From an uncultured Alistipes sp. (lineage in GTDB: Bacteria; Bacteroidota; Bacteroidia; Bacteroidales; Rikenellaceae), in assembly GCA_900769745.1 (NCBI GenBank), contig CAAGHX010000112.1:1-19014 (forward strand): a stretch of 19,014 nt of DNA. Reading direction: 5' to 3'. A model generated the notes under the pieces. The model was not told the origin of the DNA and made no database searches. It was given only the letters and a program-made list of their open reading frames with translations. A program made the position numbers and the translations under genes. Positions 1 to 6,236 of this stretch are shown here, piece by piece; position 1 is the stretch's first letter; every line of letters begins with the position of its first letter.

Positions 1-81
1 GCCCGAGTGGTGAAATGGTAGACACGCTCGTTTCAGGTGCGAGTGCTTCACGGCATGTAGGTTCGAGTCCTATTCTGGGCA
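1..81 (+). tRNA. tRNA-Leu, anticodon CAG
   Basis: The sequence folds as a class II tRNA. The acceptor strand GCCCGAG pairs with TCTGGGC, with one A-C mismatch and two G-T wobbles. The anticodon stem CTCGT/GCGAG holds the loop TTCAGGT, giving anticodon CAG at 34-36. A long variable arm follows, then the T arm GTAGG-TTCGAGT-CCTAT. The long variable arm and CAG anticodon give leucine (CUG codons). Position 81 is the discriminator A. The next bases are CA followed by an A run, so a full CCA is not encoded and must be added after processing. The gene begins at base 1, so any promoter lies outside the window. Confidence 0.93.
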
Positions 82-121
82 CAAAAAAGAGTAGCTGATT
101 GGCTACTCTTTTTTTGTGCCC
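77..121 (+). terminator. Rho-independent terminator of the tRNA, overlapping its 3' end
   Basis: The core hairpin is GAGTAGC (89-95), loop TGATTG, GCTACTC (102-108), followed by seven T. The inverted repeat continues outward through the A run and T run to GGGCAC (77-82) and GTGCCC (116-121). This makes a near-perfect 19-bp stem with one bulged T. The outer six pairs use the 3' acceptor strand of the tRNA itself, so terminator folding and tRNA folding compete for the same bases. Confidence 0.85.
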
Positions 122-152
122 ACTGGACAACTATATTTACAATCCCTCCAAA

Positions 153-173
153 CCTCCCTTTGGGAAAGGGAGG
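153..173. repeat. REP-like perfect palindrome with 9-bp arms
   Basis: CCTCCCTTT (153-161), loop GGG, AAAGGGAGG (165-173). It lies about 35 bp beyond the stop codon of the minus-strand esterase, so it could end that transcript, but no T run follows on either strand. From memory, near-identical CTCCCTTT/AAAGGGAG palindromes recur between genes in Bacteroidales genomes. A dispersed repeat is therefore as likely as a terminator. Confidence 0.5.
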
Positions 174-207
174 CTTAATGGTTATCTATTACACAATTTC
201 AAACCCG

Positions 208-1464
208 CTACTTCTTGAAATACTTGTCGGCAAACTTGATATACTGCGACCAGTCGTAGGAGTTGATGTCGTGCTTGCCGGCGCGGATATGGTAGGCCAC
301 GTCGCCCTGCTGTGAGGGTTCGTGTAGAGCCGGCATCTTATTTACGGCCAATCCCTTGCGGCCATAGAGCTCATAGACGGGCGATGCGTTGAGAGCCGAG
401 AGGAACTCGCCCTCGGGGTCGGCCCAATCGTCGAGCTCGGCACTTGCCACATACACAGGACGTGGAGCGATAAGCGCTATCAGACCCTGCTGGTCAACCT
501 TAAGAGCCTCCTCGTTGTTGCTATACTTATTATAGTTGTCGCAGAACCAGTGAGGGAACGACTTATTGATTCTAGCTACTGTCTCGCCGTGCTTACGGAT
601 AGAGAGTGCTGCGCCGCCGCAACCCGAATCGTTAGAGATAGAGATTGCGAAACGCTGGTCGAGAGCAGCTGTCCACAAAGCGGTCTTGCCCAGACGCGAG
701 TGGCCCACAACAGCTACACGCTTACGGTCGATGCTCTTATCCTGCTCGATGTAGTCCATCACGCGAGAGAGTCCCCACGCCCACGCAGAGATTGTACCCC
801 ACTCATCGGCCGCAGGCTTGCTCTCGCCATTGCTATAGAAGAGAGGGTGTACACCATTCTGGAAGCCATCGTCGAAATCGGGGTCAACATCGCCACGATA
901 GATAGTCGCCACAGCATAGCCCGCATCGATAAGCATCTCCAATGGCCAGCGAGAGGTGGCCGCACCGCGTGCAGGGTCAGAGCCGAGCTCCTTACCTTTG
1001 GGGGCGTTTGGTGAGATGATGATATCGGGGTCGGCGTTTACCTGGTGGTTACCCTTGAAGTTCATCGCCACAAAGGCGGGCACCGGTTTGCGAGTGTTGT
1101 TTGGCTGATAGATAAGCAGCAGGATGGTGTGCTCATAGCCCTCCTCGGCGAGCTTCGAGCCACGCTGCGGAGTGATGTGAATAGCCACCTGCTTGCGGGT
1201 AGCCTTGCCGCCAAGAGCCTCATCGCTCTGCTCGAGCAACTCGAAACGCACAGGGAGCTGCTGCTCGGGCTGGCGGCCATAGACCTCGGTGAGGAAGAAA
1301 TTATAGATTGCAGGGCGATGCACCTTGCGCCACTCCTTCAGCGAGTTGAATCGAAGAGGCTCGGCCCCATAGTGTTGCATCTGCTGAAGTGATCCTGTAC
1401 CTTGAGCCGAGAGTGATACTACACTCACAAGAAGGATCAAAACGAGAGTCGAAAATCTTTTCAT
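208..1464 (-). CDS. Secreted CE15-type glucuronoyl esterase-like alpha/beta hydrolase
   Basis: A 418-residue exported protein with a signal peptide at residues 1-20, ending SLSA before Gln21. The mature part reads as an alpha/beta hydrolase of the bacterial carbohydrate esterase family 15 kind. The nucleophile elbow GHSRLGK (254-260) contains the presumed catalytic Ser256, NDSGCGG follows at 278-284, and the presumed catalytic His is His398 in GKHDI. The acid residue is less clear; Asp or Glu in ASAELDDWADPE (340-351) is a candidate. Characterised CE15 enzymes cleave the ester between lignin alcohols and 4-O-methyl-glucuronate on xylan; that substrate is only inferred here. Neighbours give no xylan context and there is no SusC/D pair. 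The start is supported by the signal peptide and a -7 box about 50 bp upstream. A related deacetylase-type hydrolase is the alternative. Confidence 0.8.
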   Translation of the reverse strand: MKRFSTLVLILLVSVVSLSAQGTGSLQQMQHYGAEPLRFNSLKEWRKVHRPAIYNFFLTEVYGRQPEQQLPVRFELLEQSDEALGGKATRKQVAIHITPQRGSKLAEEGYEHTILLLIYQPNNTRKPVPAFVAMNFKGNHQVNADPDIIISPNAPKGKELGSDPARGAATSRWPLEMLIDAGYAVATIYRGDVDPDFDDGFQNGVHPLFYSNGESKPAADEWGTISAWAWGLSRVMDYIEQDKSIDRKRVAVVGHSRLGKTALWTAALDQRFAISISNDSGCGGAALSIRKHGETVARINKSFPHWFCDNYNKYSNNEEALKVDQQGLIALIAPRPVYVASAELDDWADPEGEFLSALNASPVYELYGRKGLAVNKMPALHEPSQQGDVAYHIRAGKHDINSYDWSQYIKFADKYFKK

Positions 1465-1519
1465 ATCGTGAATGTTTTAATATTTGCAACAAATTTGGCG
1501 TGCCACAACTGGCATATAA

Positions 1520-1527
1520 CAAAGATA
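1520..1527 (-). promoter_or_regulatory. -7 promoter box for the CE15-type esterase gene
   Basis: Reading the minus strand, TATCTTTG matches the Bacteroidota -7 consensus TAnnTTTG exactly. Transcription would begin near 1512 and give a leader of roughly 48 nt before the start codon at 1464. No convincing -33 TTTG is seen at the expected distance. Confidence 0.6.
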
Positions 1528-1607
1528 GGCATTTTTCGCAACTTTCGCCACCCTGCTACTCAAATTTAACGCACTCCGAAAGAGAAAAATTTATGTCGGC
1601 ACAAAAA

Positions 1608-1631
1608 AAATAGCCTCCACCGAGGTCATTT
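1608..1631. other. Terminator-like hairpin between the divergent esterase and PurF-like promoters
   Basis: The 317-bp gap between genes (1465-1781) holds two divergent promoters. Between them is a hairpin: CCTC (1614-1617), loop CACC, GAGG (1622-1625), extended by AAAT/ATTT with one mismatch and one wobble. On the minus strand it is followed by a run of eight T, the shape of a weak intrinsic terminator, but no minus-strand gene reads into it. It may insulate the two promoters or be a relic. Nothing else gene-like is visible in the gap. Confidence 0.3.
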
Positions 1632-1668
1632 ATTTAGCTACAAATTTAGAGAGTAAATTACTTTTTTG

Positions 1669-1676
1669 TATCTTTG
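1669..1676 (+). promoter_or_regulatory. -7 promoter box for the PurF-like gene
   Basis: TATCTTTG matches TAnnTTTG exactly. The predicted start of transcription near 1683 leaves a leader of about 100 nt before the ATG at 1782, longer than the other leaders in the window. Confidence 0.65.
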
Positions 1677-1685
1677 TGCCAAACG

Positions 1686-1755
1686 CGACAACAAAATCGG
1701 CCCAAAATGTGCATTTATTAGCATTGCTAAAGCAGGTCAAGCAATTGAGTTGTCG
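1686..1755 (+). promoter_or_regulatory. Possible folded 5' leader of the PurF-like mRNA
   Basis: CGACAAC (1686-1692), only a few bases after the predicted transcription start, is complementary to GTTGTCG (1749-1755). This would close a 56-nt domain. Inside is a small perfect hairpin, TTAGC-ATT-GCTAA (1718-1730). The closing helix ends 26 nt before the ATG. It does not match any purine, PRPP or ppGpp riboswitch that I can recognise by eye. The pairing is directly visible; a regulatory role is inference. Confidence 0.3.
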
Positions 1756-1781
1756 GCAATTAACCATAATAGAATATCTAT

Positions 1782-3206
1782 ATGTCAGGTTTTTTCGGCT
1801 GCGTTTCACGCATTGAATGTGTAAATGATGTCTTCTACGGCACAGACTACCACTCTCACCTCGGCACAAAGCGTGCTGGTATGGCATTTGTCAACAATGG
1901 CAAATTTATTCGCTCAATCCACTCATTGGAGGACGGCTACTTCCGTAATAAGTTCGAGAGCGAACTACCACGCTTCGGCGAAGCGAACATGGGTATCGGC
2001 GTGATATCTGATTGCGAGTCGCAGCCTATCACCATCACTTCACACATCGGCCGTTATGCGGTGGCAACCGTTGCCCGCATCGACAATATCGAGGAGCTCA
2101 CTCAGGAGCTTCTGGAGAAGCATCACCACTTTGCCGAGCTCTCTGACTCTAAAATCAATGCTACGGAGCTTGTGGCTATACTCATTGGTCAGGGCGAAAC
2201 AGTAAAGGAGGGTATCGAGCTTGTATATAGCAAGATTAAGGGTTCTTGCTCGATGCTTGTGCTCACCGACCACGCCATCTATGCAGCCCGCGATAAGTTT
2301 GGCCGTACACCTATCACCATCGCCAAGAACGACAAGGGTTATGTATGCGCCAGCGAGAGCTCGAGCTTCGACAACCTCGGCTACCACTTCGTGCGAGATG
2401 TGGGTCCTGGCGAGATTGTCCGCCTGACAGCCGACGGCATACATCAGGTGAAGGCACCTGGCAAGCGCAAGCAGATTTGCTCATTCCTTTGGGTATATTA
2501 TGGTTATCCATCGGCTTGGTACGAGGGTATTAATGTGGAGGAGTGCCGCTACCGTTGTGGCGCAGCTATGGCTCGTCGCGATAACGACGTGGAGCCCGAC
2601 TTCGCAGCTGGCATCCCCGACTCAGGCGTGGGCCACGCTATCGGTTACTCTAACGAGAAGAAGATTCCATACAAGCGCCCATTCGTGAAGTACACACCCA
2701 CTTGGCCACGCAGCTTCATGCCTCAGAACCAGAAGATGCGCGACTTGGTGGCAAAGATGAAGCTCTTGCCAAACAGCGTCTTTACTCGCAACCAGAAGAT
2801 TGTATTTATGGACGACAGTATCGTTCGCGGTACTCAGCTCAAGGATAATGTGGTGAAGCTTTTGGACGAGGGTGTAAAGGAGATTCACATGCGAATCGCC
2901 TGCCCACCACTCATCTTCCCTTGCCGATTCCTCAACTTCTCGACATCGCGTAGCACCTACGACCTCTATGCTCGTCGCGTGATTCGTGATATGGAGGGCG
3001 GAATGGATAACATTCCAGATTCAGTATTTGAGGAGTATGCTAACCCCGACAGCGACAAGCACAAGCAGATGGTGGAGATTATGTGCCGCCACTTGCAGCT
3101 CACAACGCTGAAGTTCCAGCGCCTGGACGATTTGGTAGAGGCTATCGGATTGCCAAAGGAGGATTTGTGTACTCACTGCTGGGATAACTCAAGCTACGAC
3201 GATTAA
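1782..3206 (+). CDS. PurF-like phosphoribosyltransferase family protein without the glutaminase nucleophile
   Basis: A 474-residue homologue of glutamine PRPP amidotransferase, the first committed step of purine synthesis. The C-terminal half keeps the PRPP loop DDSIVRGT (344-351) and four cysteines, C233, C381, C463 and C466, in the places that bind the 4Fe-4S cluster in the Bacillus enzyme (C, HPC-like, and a final CxxC). The N-terminal Ntn half is odd. It begins MSGFFG where PurF has Met-Cys-Gly-Ile, so after Met removal residue 1 would be Ser. GIG at 71-73 is followed by VISD instead of the HxRY signature, and VARIDN (97-102) replaces the Asn-Gly oxyanion motif. Either glutamine is not the nitrogen donor, or Ser and other residues take over. 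I withhold the symbol purF for that reason. The gene is monocistronic, with its own promoter and a hairpin after it. Confidence 0.85.
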   Translation: MSGFFGCVSRIECVNDVFYGTDYHSHLGTKRAGMAFVNNGKFIRSIHSLEDGYFRNKFESELPRFGEANMGIGVISDCESQPITITSHIGRYAVATVARIDNIEELTQELLEKHHHFAELSDSKINATELVAILIGQGETVKEGIELVYSKIKGSCSMLVLTDHAIYAARDKFGRTPITIAKNDKGYVCASESSSFDNLGYHFVRDVGPGEIVRLTADGIHQVKAPGKRKQICSFLWVYYGYPSAWYEGINVEECRYRCGAAMARRDNDVEPDFAAGIPDSGVGHAIGYSNEKKIPYKRPFVKYTPTWPRSFMPQNQKMRDLVAKMKLLPNSVFTRNQKIVFMDDSIVRGTQLKDNVVKLLDEGVKEIHMRIACPPLIFPCRFLNFSTSRSTYDLYARRVIRDMEGGMDNIPDSVFEEYANPDSDKHKQMVEIMCRHLQLTTLKFQRLDDLVEAIGLPKEDLCTHCWDNSSYDD

Positions 3207-3260
3207 TAGACACATTACGAAAACGATACTCGCGCAACGAGGATTGCCGAGATAAAATCA

Positions 3261-3290
3261 ACGGGCCGCCGGTAATAACCGACGGCCCGT
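3261..3290 (+). terminator. GC-rich hairpin ending the PurF-like transcript
   Basis: ACGGGCCGCCGG (3261-3272), loop TAATAA, CCGACGGCCCGT (3279-3290): 12-bp arms with one C-A mismatch, 54 bp after the stop codon. No T run follows, so it is either a factor-assisted terminator or a 3'-end-stabilising hairpin. Confidence 0.6.
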
Positions 3291-3340
3291 CTCACAAATC
3301 CCATTTTCAAAAATAACCTACATCCAATCCTCAATAAATT

Positions 3341-3362
3341 GAGATGTCTAAATGACAATCTC
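3341..3362 (-). terminator. Possible 3' hairpin of the PepSY-like gene
   Basis: GAGATGTC (3341-3348) pairs with GAC-A-ATCTC (3354-3362) with one bulged A, about 10 bp beyond the PepSY-like stop codon. A competing hairpin CTCAA-TAAA-TTGAG (3330-3343) overlaps it and is followed on the minus strand by TTATTTTT. Either could end the transcript; both are modest. Confidence 0.3.
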
Positions 3363-3372
3363 GCTCATTAAC

Positions 3373-3810
3373 CTAATCATCTATATCAACAATCTTAAAC
3401 TTCTTGTCAAAGGTTAGCTCCAAGCGGTTTGAGAGTGACACCTCGTAGGTGTGGCGGTCACGCTCAATGCGAAGTATTTTCACATCGGGATAGGTCTTGG
3501 CTACGTAATCAACAATCTGTCGTGGTACGATGCCCTCGGGGACCACTTTGAACTTGCAATCCACATCTATCCACTCGCCGCTATTGTTAAAATCTACACG
3601 AGTACCATCCTCCAGCAGAACCTCATACTCCTTGGTTACCAGCTCAACGTCCACCTTTGCGAGCGAAACATTAGCATCGGGGAAGTACTGCTTCAAGAAT
3701 TTCTGTGCCGCATTTGGCAACTTATCGACCTCGATAGGTCTATCTACATCTGCACACGCAACGCCGATGGCTGCGAAGAAAACAGATAATGTTAAAACCA
3801 ACTTTTTCAT
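3373..3810 (-). CDS. Secreted PepSY-like (PF11396-type) protein
   Basis: A 145-residue protein with a signal peptide (MKKLVLTLSVFFAAIGVACA, cleavage likely after residue 20). The mature part is two halves of the same design: LPNAAQKFLKQYFPDANVS then an acidic beta segment EYEVLLEDGTRVDFN (31-75), and IVPRQIVDYVAKTYPDVKI then HTYEVSLSNRLELTFD (94-135). This matches the PepSY-like periplasmic family common in Bacteroidota, whose members are often encoded beside two-component systems. Function is unknown; a periplasmic sensor or inhibitor role is inference. The reading frame stays open upstream to 4065, but the start at 3810 is preferred because it begins the signal peptide and lies downstream of the promoter at 3857. 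It follows the kinase gene 272 bp later and probably has its own promoter. Confidence 0.8.
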   Translation of the reverse strand: MKKLVLTLSVFFAAIGVACADVDRPIEVDKLPNAAQKFLKQYFPDANVSLAKVDVELVTKEYEVLLEDGTRVDFNNSGEWIDVDCKFKVVPEGIVPRQIVDYVAKTYPDVKILRIERDRHTYEVSLSNRLELTFDKKFKIVDIDD

Positions 3811-3856
3811 ATCAACAACTTTTTTAATTAAACTTTCTATATCTATTTCCTTGATG

Positions 3857-3892
3857 CAAAGATTATACTCAATTCTGAAACGAATTTGAAAT
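3857..3892 (-). promoter_or_regulatory. Promoter and operator-like block of the PepSY-like gene
   Basis: Reading the minus strand from 3892 to 3857, the block starts ATTTCAAATTCGTTTCA and ends TAATCTTTG, a -7 box one base longer than consensus. TTTC occurs twice, 11 bp apart. The same 36-bp block, with 24 identities and no gaps, stands before the response regulator gene (6164-6199). Regulation by that regulator is inferred. Confidence 0.5.
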
Positions 3893-3908
3893 AATCGGGC
3901 AAAATTGA

Positions 3909-3956
3909 TTTTTTTGTGATTTTTTATCGATTTTTTTTGCTCCTCATACATTTTTT
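3909..3956 (-). promoter_or_regulatory. Phased A-tracts upstream of the PepSY-like promoter
   Basis: T runs of 7, 6, 8 and 6 lie at 3909-3915, 3920-3925, 3931-3938 and 3951-3956, with the first three centred 10-12 bp apart. Read from the gene's strand these are A-tracts in near-helical phase. That is expected to bend DNA or act as UP elements just upstream of the operator-like block. Confidence 0.35.
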
Positions 3957-3986
3957 CACTCGACAAGACCGATTCAGCGGGACGAT

Positions 3987-4059
3987 TTGCCAAAAATCCT
4001 TGCCATAGATTGCCAAAAGAGTAGTGCCCCGAACGAGCACGCCGAATGGGTTGCCAAAT
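3987..4059. repeat. Four short direct repeats of TTGCCAAA type
   Basis: TTGCCAAAA at 3987, TTGCCATA at 4000, TTGCCAAAA at 4010 and TTGCCAAAT at 4051. They lie between the kinase stop codon and the PepSY-like promoter. They could be protein-binding sites, or chance in a biased stretch. The rest of the 3811-4082 gap shows no gene. Confidence 0.3.
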
Positions 4060-4082
4060 AGGCACCTATATAATATATGAGG

Positions 4083-5354
4083 TTACGAAAAATCTATCTC
4101 GAAACGGTGGCGGCCACCCTCAAAAGAGTAACGCACCGCAAAGTTGTAGTTGCGACAGATGGCAGCCACAAGCGAGAGGCCCAAGCCTGTTGAACTCTCG
4201 CGCTGAGAGCCCTGATAGAAACGGTCGAAAATCTTTGCTTTGTCGAGCTCGGCACGACCATCGTTCTCGATGATTAGTCGGCTGCCGACAATCGAGGCCT
4301 TGGCGTGGGCACCCTTCTCGGAGTGAACATACACATTTTTCATCAGATTCGACACCAGAGTTGTGGCCAACGACTCGTTCATCACAACCTCGAATGATTG
4401 AGGCAACTCGACATCGAAGGTTATCTCGCGTGTAGAGTAAATCTCGGCCAAGCTCTCGGCCGACTCGGCTACGATAGCGGCGATATCGACCTCAGAGGTC
4501 TCTACAAATTGGCTATTCTCAATCTTTGTGAGCAGGAGAAGAGTCTTGTTAAGGCGAACGGCGCGCGACAAGGTTTTGCTTATCTTATATAGCTCGGTTG
4601 CCTGCTCCTCATTAAGAGGCGACTCGTCGAGCAACCACTCCACGCGATTACCGATAATAGCCAGCGGAGTCTGCAACTCGTGCGAAGCATTGCCTATAAA
4701 CTGTGTTTGACGCTCGAGCAGTGCCTCCGAGCTATCGATGGCACGCTGCAAAGCCGTATTGAGCGACTGAAACTCGGTGATAGGCGTTGGATTGTTGATA
4801 GGTGTAGGCGTGGTGCCTGGTCGATAAGAGTCGAGCCAATTCAAAAGCACATACAGCGGACGCATACTCCTATAAAATACGAACATCGTAAGCGAGAGAG
4901 TCGAGAGCATCAGCAGCAGATACAATATCAGAATCCACATAAGCACCGCATGAAAGAGATCATCACGCTCGAATGTGGGCGTGGCGACCTTCAGCTCATA
5001 GAACTGCCCCTCGGCATCGCTAAAGATGGAGGTGATAACACGCGCAGGCTCGGTCTCATTCTTCTCTGGGATATAGACCGCCTCGTCGTGATAGCGGTAG
5101 TGAGAGTTCTGAGCAGCATACTCCGCAGTTACGGGCGTGATGGAGTAGGTGTTGTTGGTGCCGTCGCCACCCGACGAGATATCCTGACCGGCAAGTTTAC
5201 GAGAGATGATAAGCGAGGTGTAGTCCTCCAACGTATCGTCAGCCTCATCGTTGATATTATCAACCATAGCAAAATAGAAGAGCGTTGACCACAGTGTCAT
5301 CAACAATATAAACACCACGGACAATCGTAATGCTATTCGCGAAATAAGCTTCAT
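4083..5354 (-). CDS. Membrane sensor histidine kinase (HisKA/HATPase_c)
   Basis: A 423-residue kinase with two membrane helices (about 6-30 and 134-161) around a periplasmic sensor loop of about 100 residues of no recognised fold. The HisKA phosphoacceptor motif is FIGNASHELQTPLA, with His225. ATP-binding boxes follow in order: NLMKN (336-340), ENDG (363-366), IFDRFY (375-380) and STGLGLSL (388-395). The N-box helix is conventional and all key residues are present, so it should autophosphorylate. It lies 80 bp downstream of the OmpR-type regulator gene on the same strand and is presumably co-transcribed with it as its partner. The PepSY-like gene follows. The signal sensed cannot be told from sequence; a link to the PepSY-like protein is inferred from context only. 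Confidence 0.93.
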   Translation of the reverse strand: MKLISRIALRLSVVFILLMTLWSTLFYFAMVDNINDEADDTLEDYTSLIISRKLAGQDISSGGDGTNNTYSITPVTAEYAAQNSHYRYHDEAVYIPEKNETEPARVITSIFSDAEGQFYELKVATPTFERDDLFHAVLMWILILYLLLMLSTLSLTMFVFYRSMRPLYVLLNWLDSYRPGTTPTPINNPTPITEFQSLNTALQRAIDSSEALLERQTQFIGNASHELQTPLAIIGNRVEWLLDESPLNEEQATELYKISKTLSRAVRLNKTLLLLTKIENSQFVETSEVDIAAIVAESAESLAEIYSTREITFDVELPQSFEVVMNESLATTLVSNLMKNVYVHSEKGAHAKASIVGSRLIIENDGRAELDKAKIFDRFYQGSQRESSTGLGLSLVAAICRNYNFAVRYSFEGGRHRFEIDFS

Positions 5355-5434
5355 ACAACAACTATCTTCTTACGCAACCAGCCTGAGGCCTCCAAAAAAC
5401 CCCTCGACGTTGCCAATCATCAGTTAAAAATTAG

Positions 5435-6118
5435 TTAGGCCGACTTCTCCACCAGTTTGTAGCCAAAGCCATAGACAGCCGAAATCTCGATGTTGGCTCC
5501 CGCATCGGCCAATTTACGGCGCAGATTCTTAATCTGGGCATAGACAAATTGGAAGTTCTCGGTATCGTCGAAGTAGTCGCCCCACACAGCCTCGGCCAAG
5601 ACCATCTTATCAACCATATGCGATGGACGCTGCATGAAATAGAGCAACACATCGAACTCCTTTTTTAGCAGGGCCAAATCGTTATCGGCCACCACGACAC
5701 GGCGACTCTCGGGAAAGAGAACCACATTGCCAAGCTCTATTTTCAGCTCGCCACCACTACGACCACGACGCAACACACTCCTCACACGAGCCACCAGCTC
5801 GGCTGTGTGGAATGGCTTGGGCAGATAGTCATCGGCACCCAAGTCGAGACCCTGCACCCTATCCTCCAACGAGTTGCGGGCCGAGACGATAATCACATTC
5901 TCGCGCTTACCCAGCTGCTTGATATGCTCCAGCAGCTTCAGGCCATTGCCATCGGGCAACATTATATCGAGCAGGATGCAGTCGTAGCTAAAAGCCGCAA
6001 GCTTCGAGTCGGCCTCGAAATACGATGCCGCTGTCTCGACAATAAACTGCTCCTGTTTGAGCGCACGGCTCATAATCTCACGCAACGAGGAGTCGTCCTC
6101 TATAATAAGTATCTTCAT
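5435..6118 (-). CDS. OmpR/PhoB-family response regulator
   Basis: A 227-residue regulator. The receiver domain (1-115) has the acidic pocket EDD (7-9), phosphoacceptor Asp51 in LLDIMLPDG, Ser79 in the switch Thr/Ser position and Lys101 in LPKPF. The C-terminal winged helix (about 128-225) carries the OmpR-type VYAQIKNLRRKL recognition-helix region and the final GFGYKL wing. It is expected to bind tandem direct repeats as a dimer when phosphorylated by the kinase encoded just downstream. Its promoter carries an operator-like block shared with the PepSY-like promoter, which suggests autoregulation plus control of that gene. It is the first gene of a regulator-kinase operon, with a leader of roughly 40 nt. 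Confidence 0.94.
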   Translation of the reverse strand: MKILIIEDDSSLREIMSRALKQEQFIVETAASYFEADSKLAAFSYDCILLDIMLPDGNGLKLLEHIKQLGKRENVIIVSARNSLEDRVQGLDLGADDYLPKPFHTAELVARVRSVLRRGRSGGELKIELGNVVLFPESRRVVVADNDLALLKKEFDVLLYFMQRPSHMVDKMVLAEAVWGDYFDDTENFQFVYAQIKNLRRKLADAGANIEISAVYGFGYKLVEKSA

Positions 6119-6163
6119 CGGTGCAAAGTTTAAGTTTGGGTAACTACTATTTCAACTTTGTGA

Positions 6164-6199
6164 CAAACCTAATCGCAAATTTGGGAAAGAATCTGAAAT
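6164..6199 (-). promoter_or_regulatory. Promoter and operator-like block of the response regulator gene
   Basis: On the minus strand, reading 6199 to 6164: ATTTCAGATTCTTTC opens the block and TAGGTTTG, an exact TAnnTTTG -7 box, ends it. TTTC repeats 10 bp apart. Aligned without gaps to 3857-3892 it has 24 of 36 identical bases, and the ATTTCA sits exactly 28 bp before the final eight bases in both. This is good evidence for a shared regulator. Confidence 0.5.
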
Positions 6200-6236
6200 A
6201 GCGACATTTTTACGCAACTTTTTTCAGTTTTTGGGC

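Noticed and set aside
1..207. tRNA-Leu as an attachment site for an integrated element
   Set aside because: No integrase, no second copy of the tRNA 3' end in direct orientation and no mobile genes follow; the only matching sequence is the inverted arm of the terminator.
550..1014. Plus-strand open frames inside the esterase gene
   Set aside because: Antisense shadows of a well-supported CE15-type gene; no motif and no promoter.
3811..4065. Upstream extension of the PepSY-like gene to a 230-residue protein
   Set aside because: The added part covers the predicted promoter, the phased A-tracts and the TTGCCA repeats. A clean signal peptide begins at 3810.
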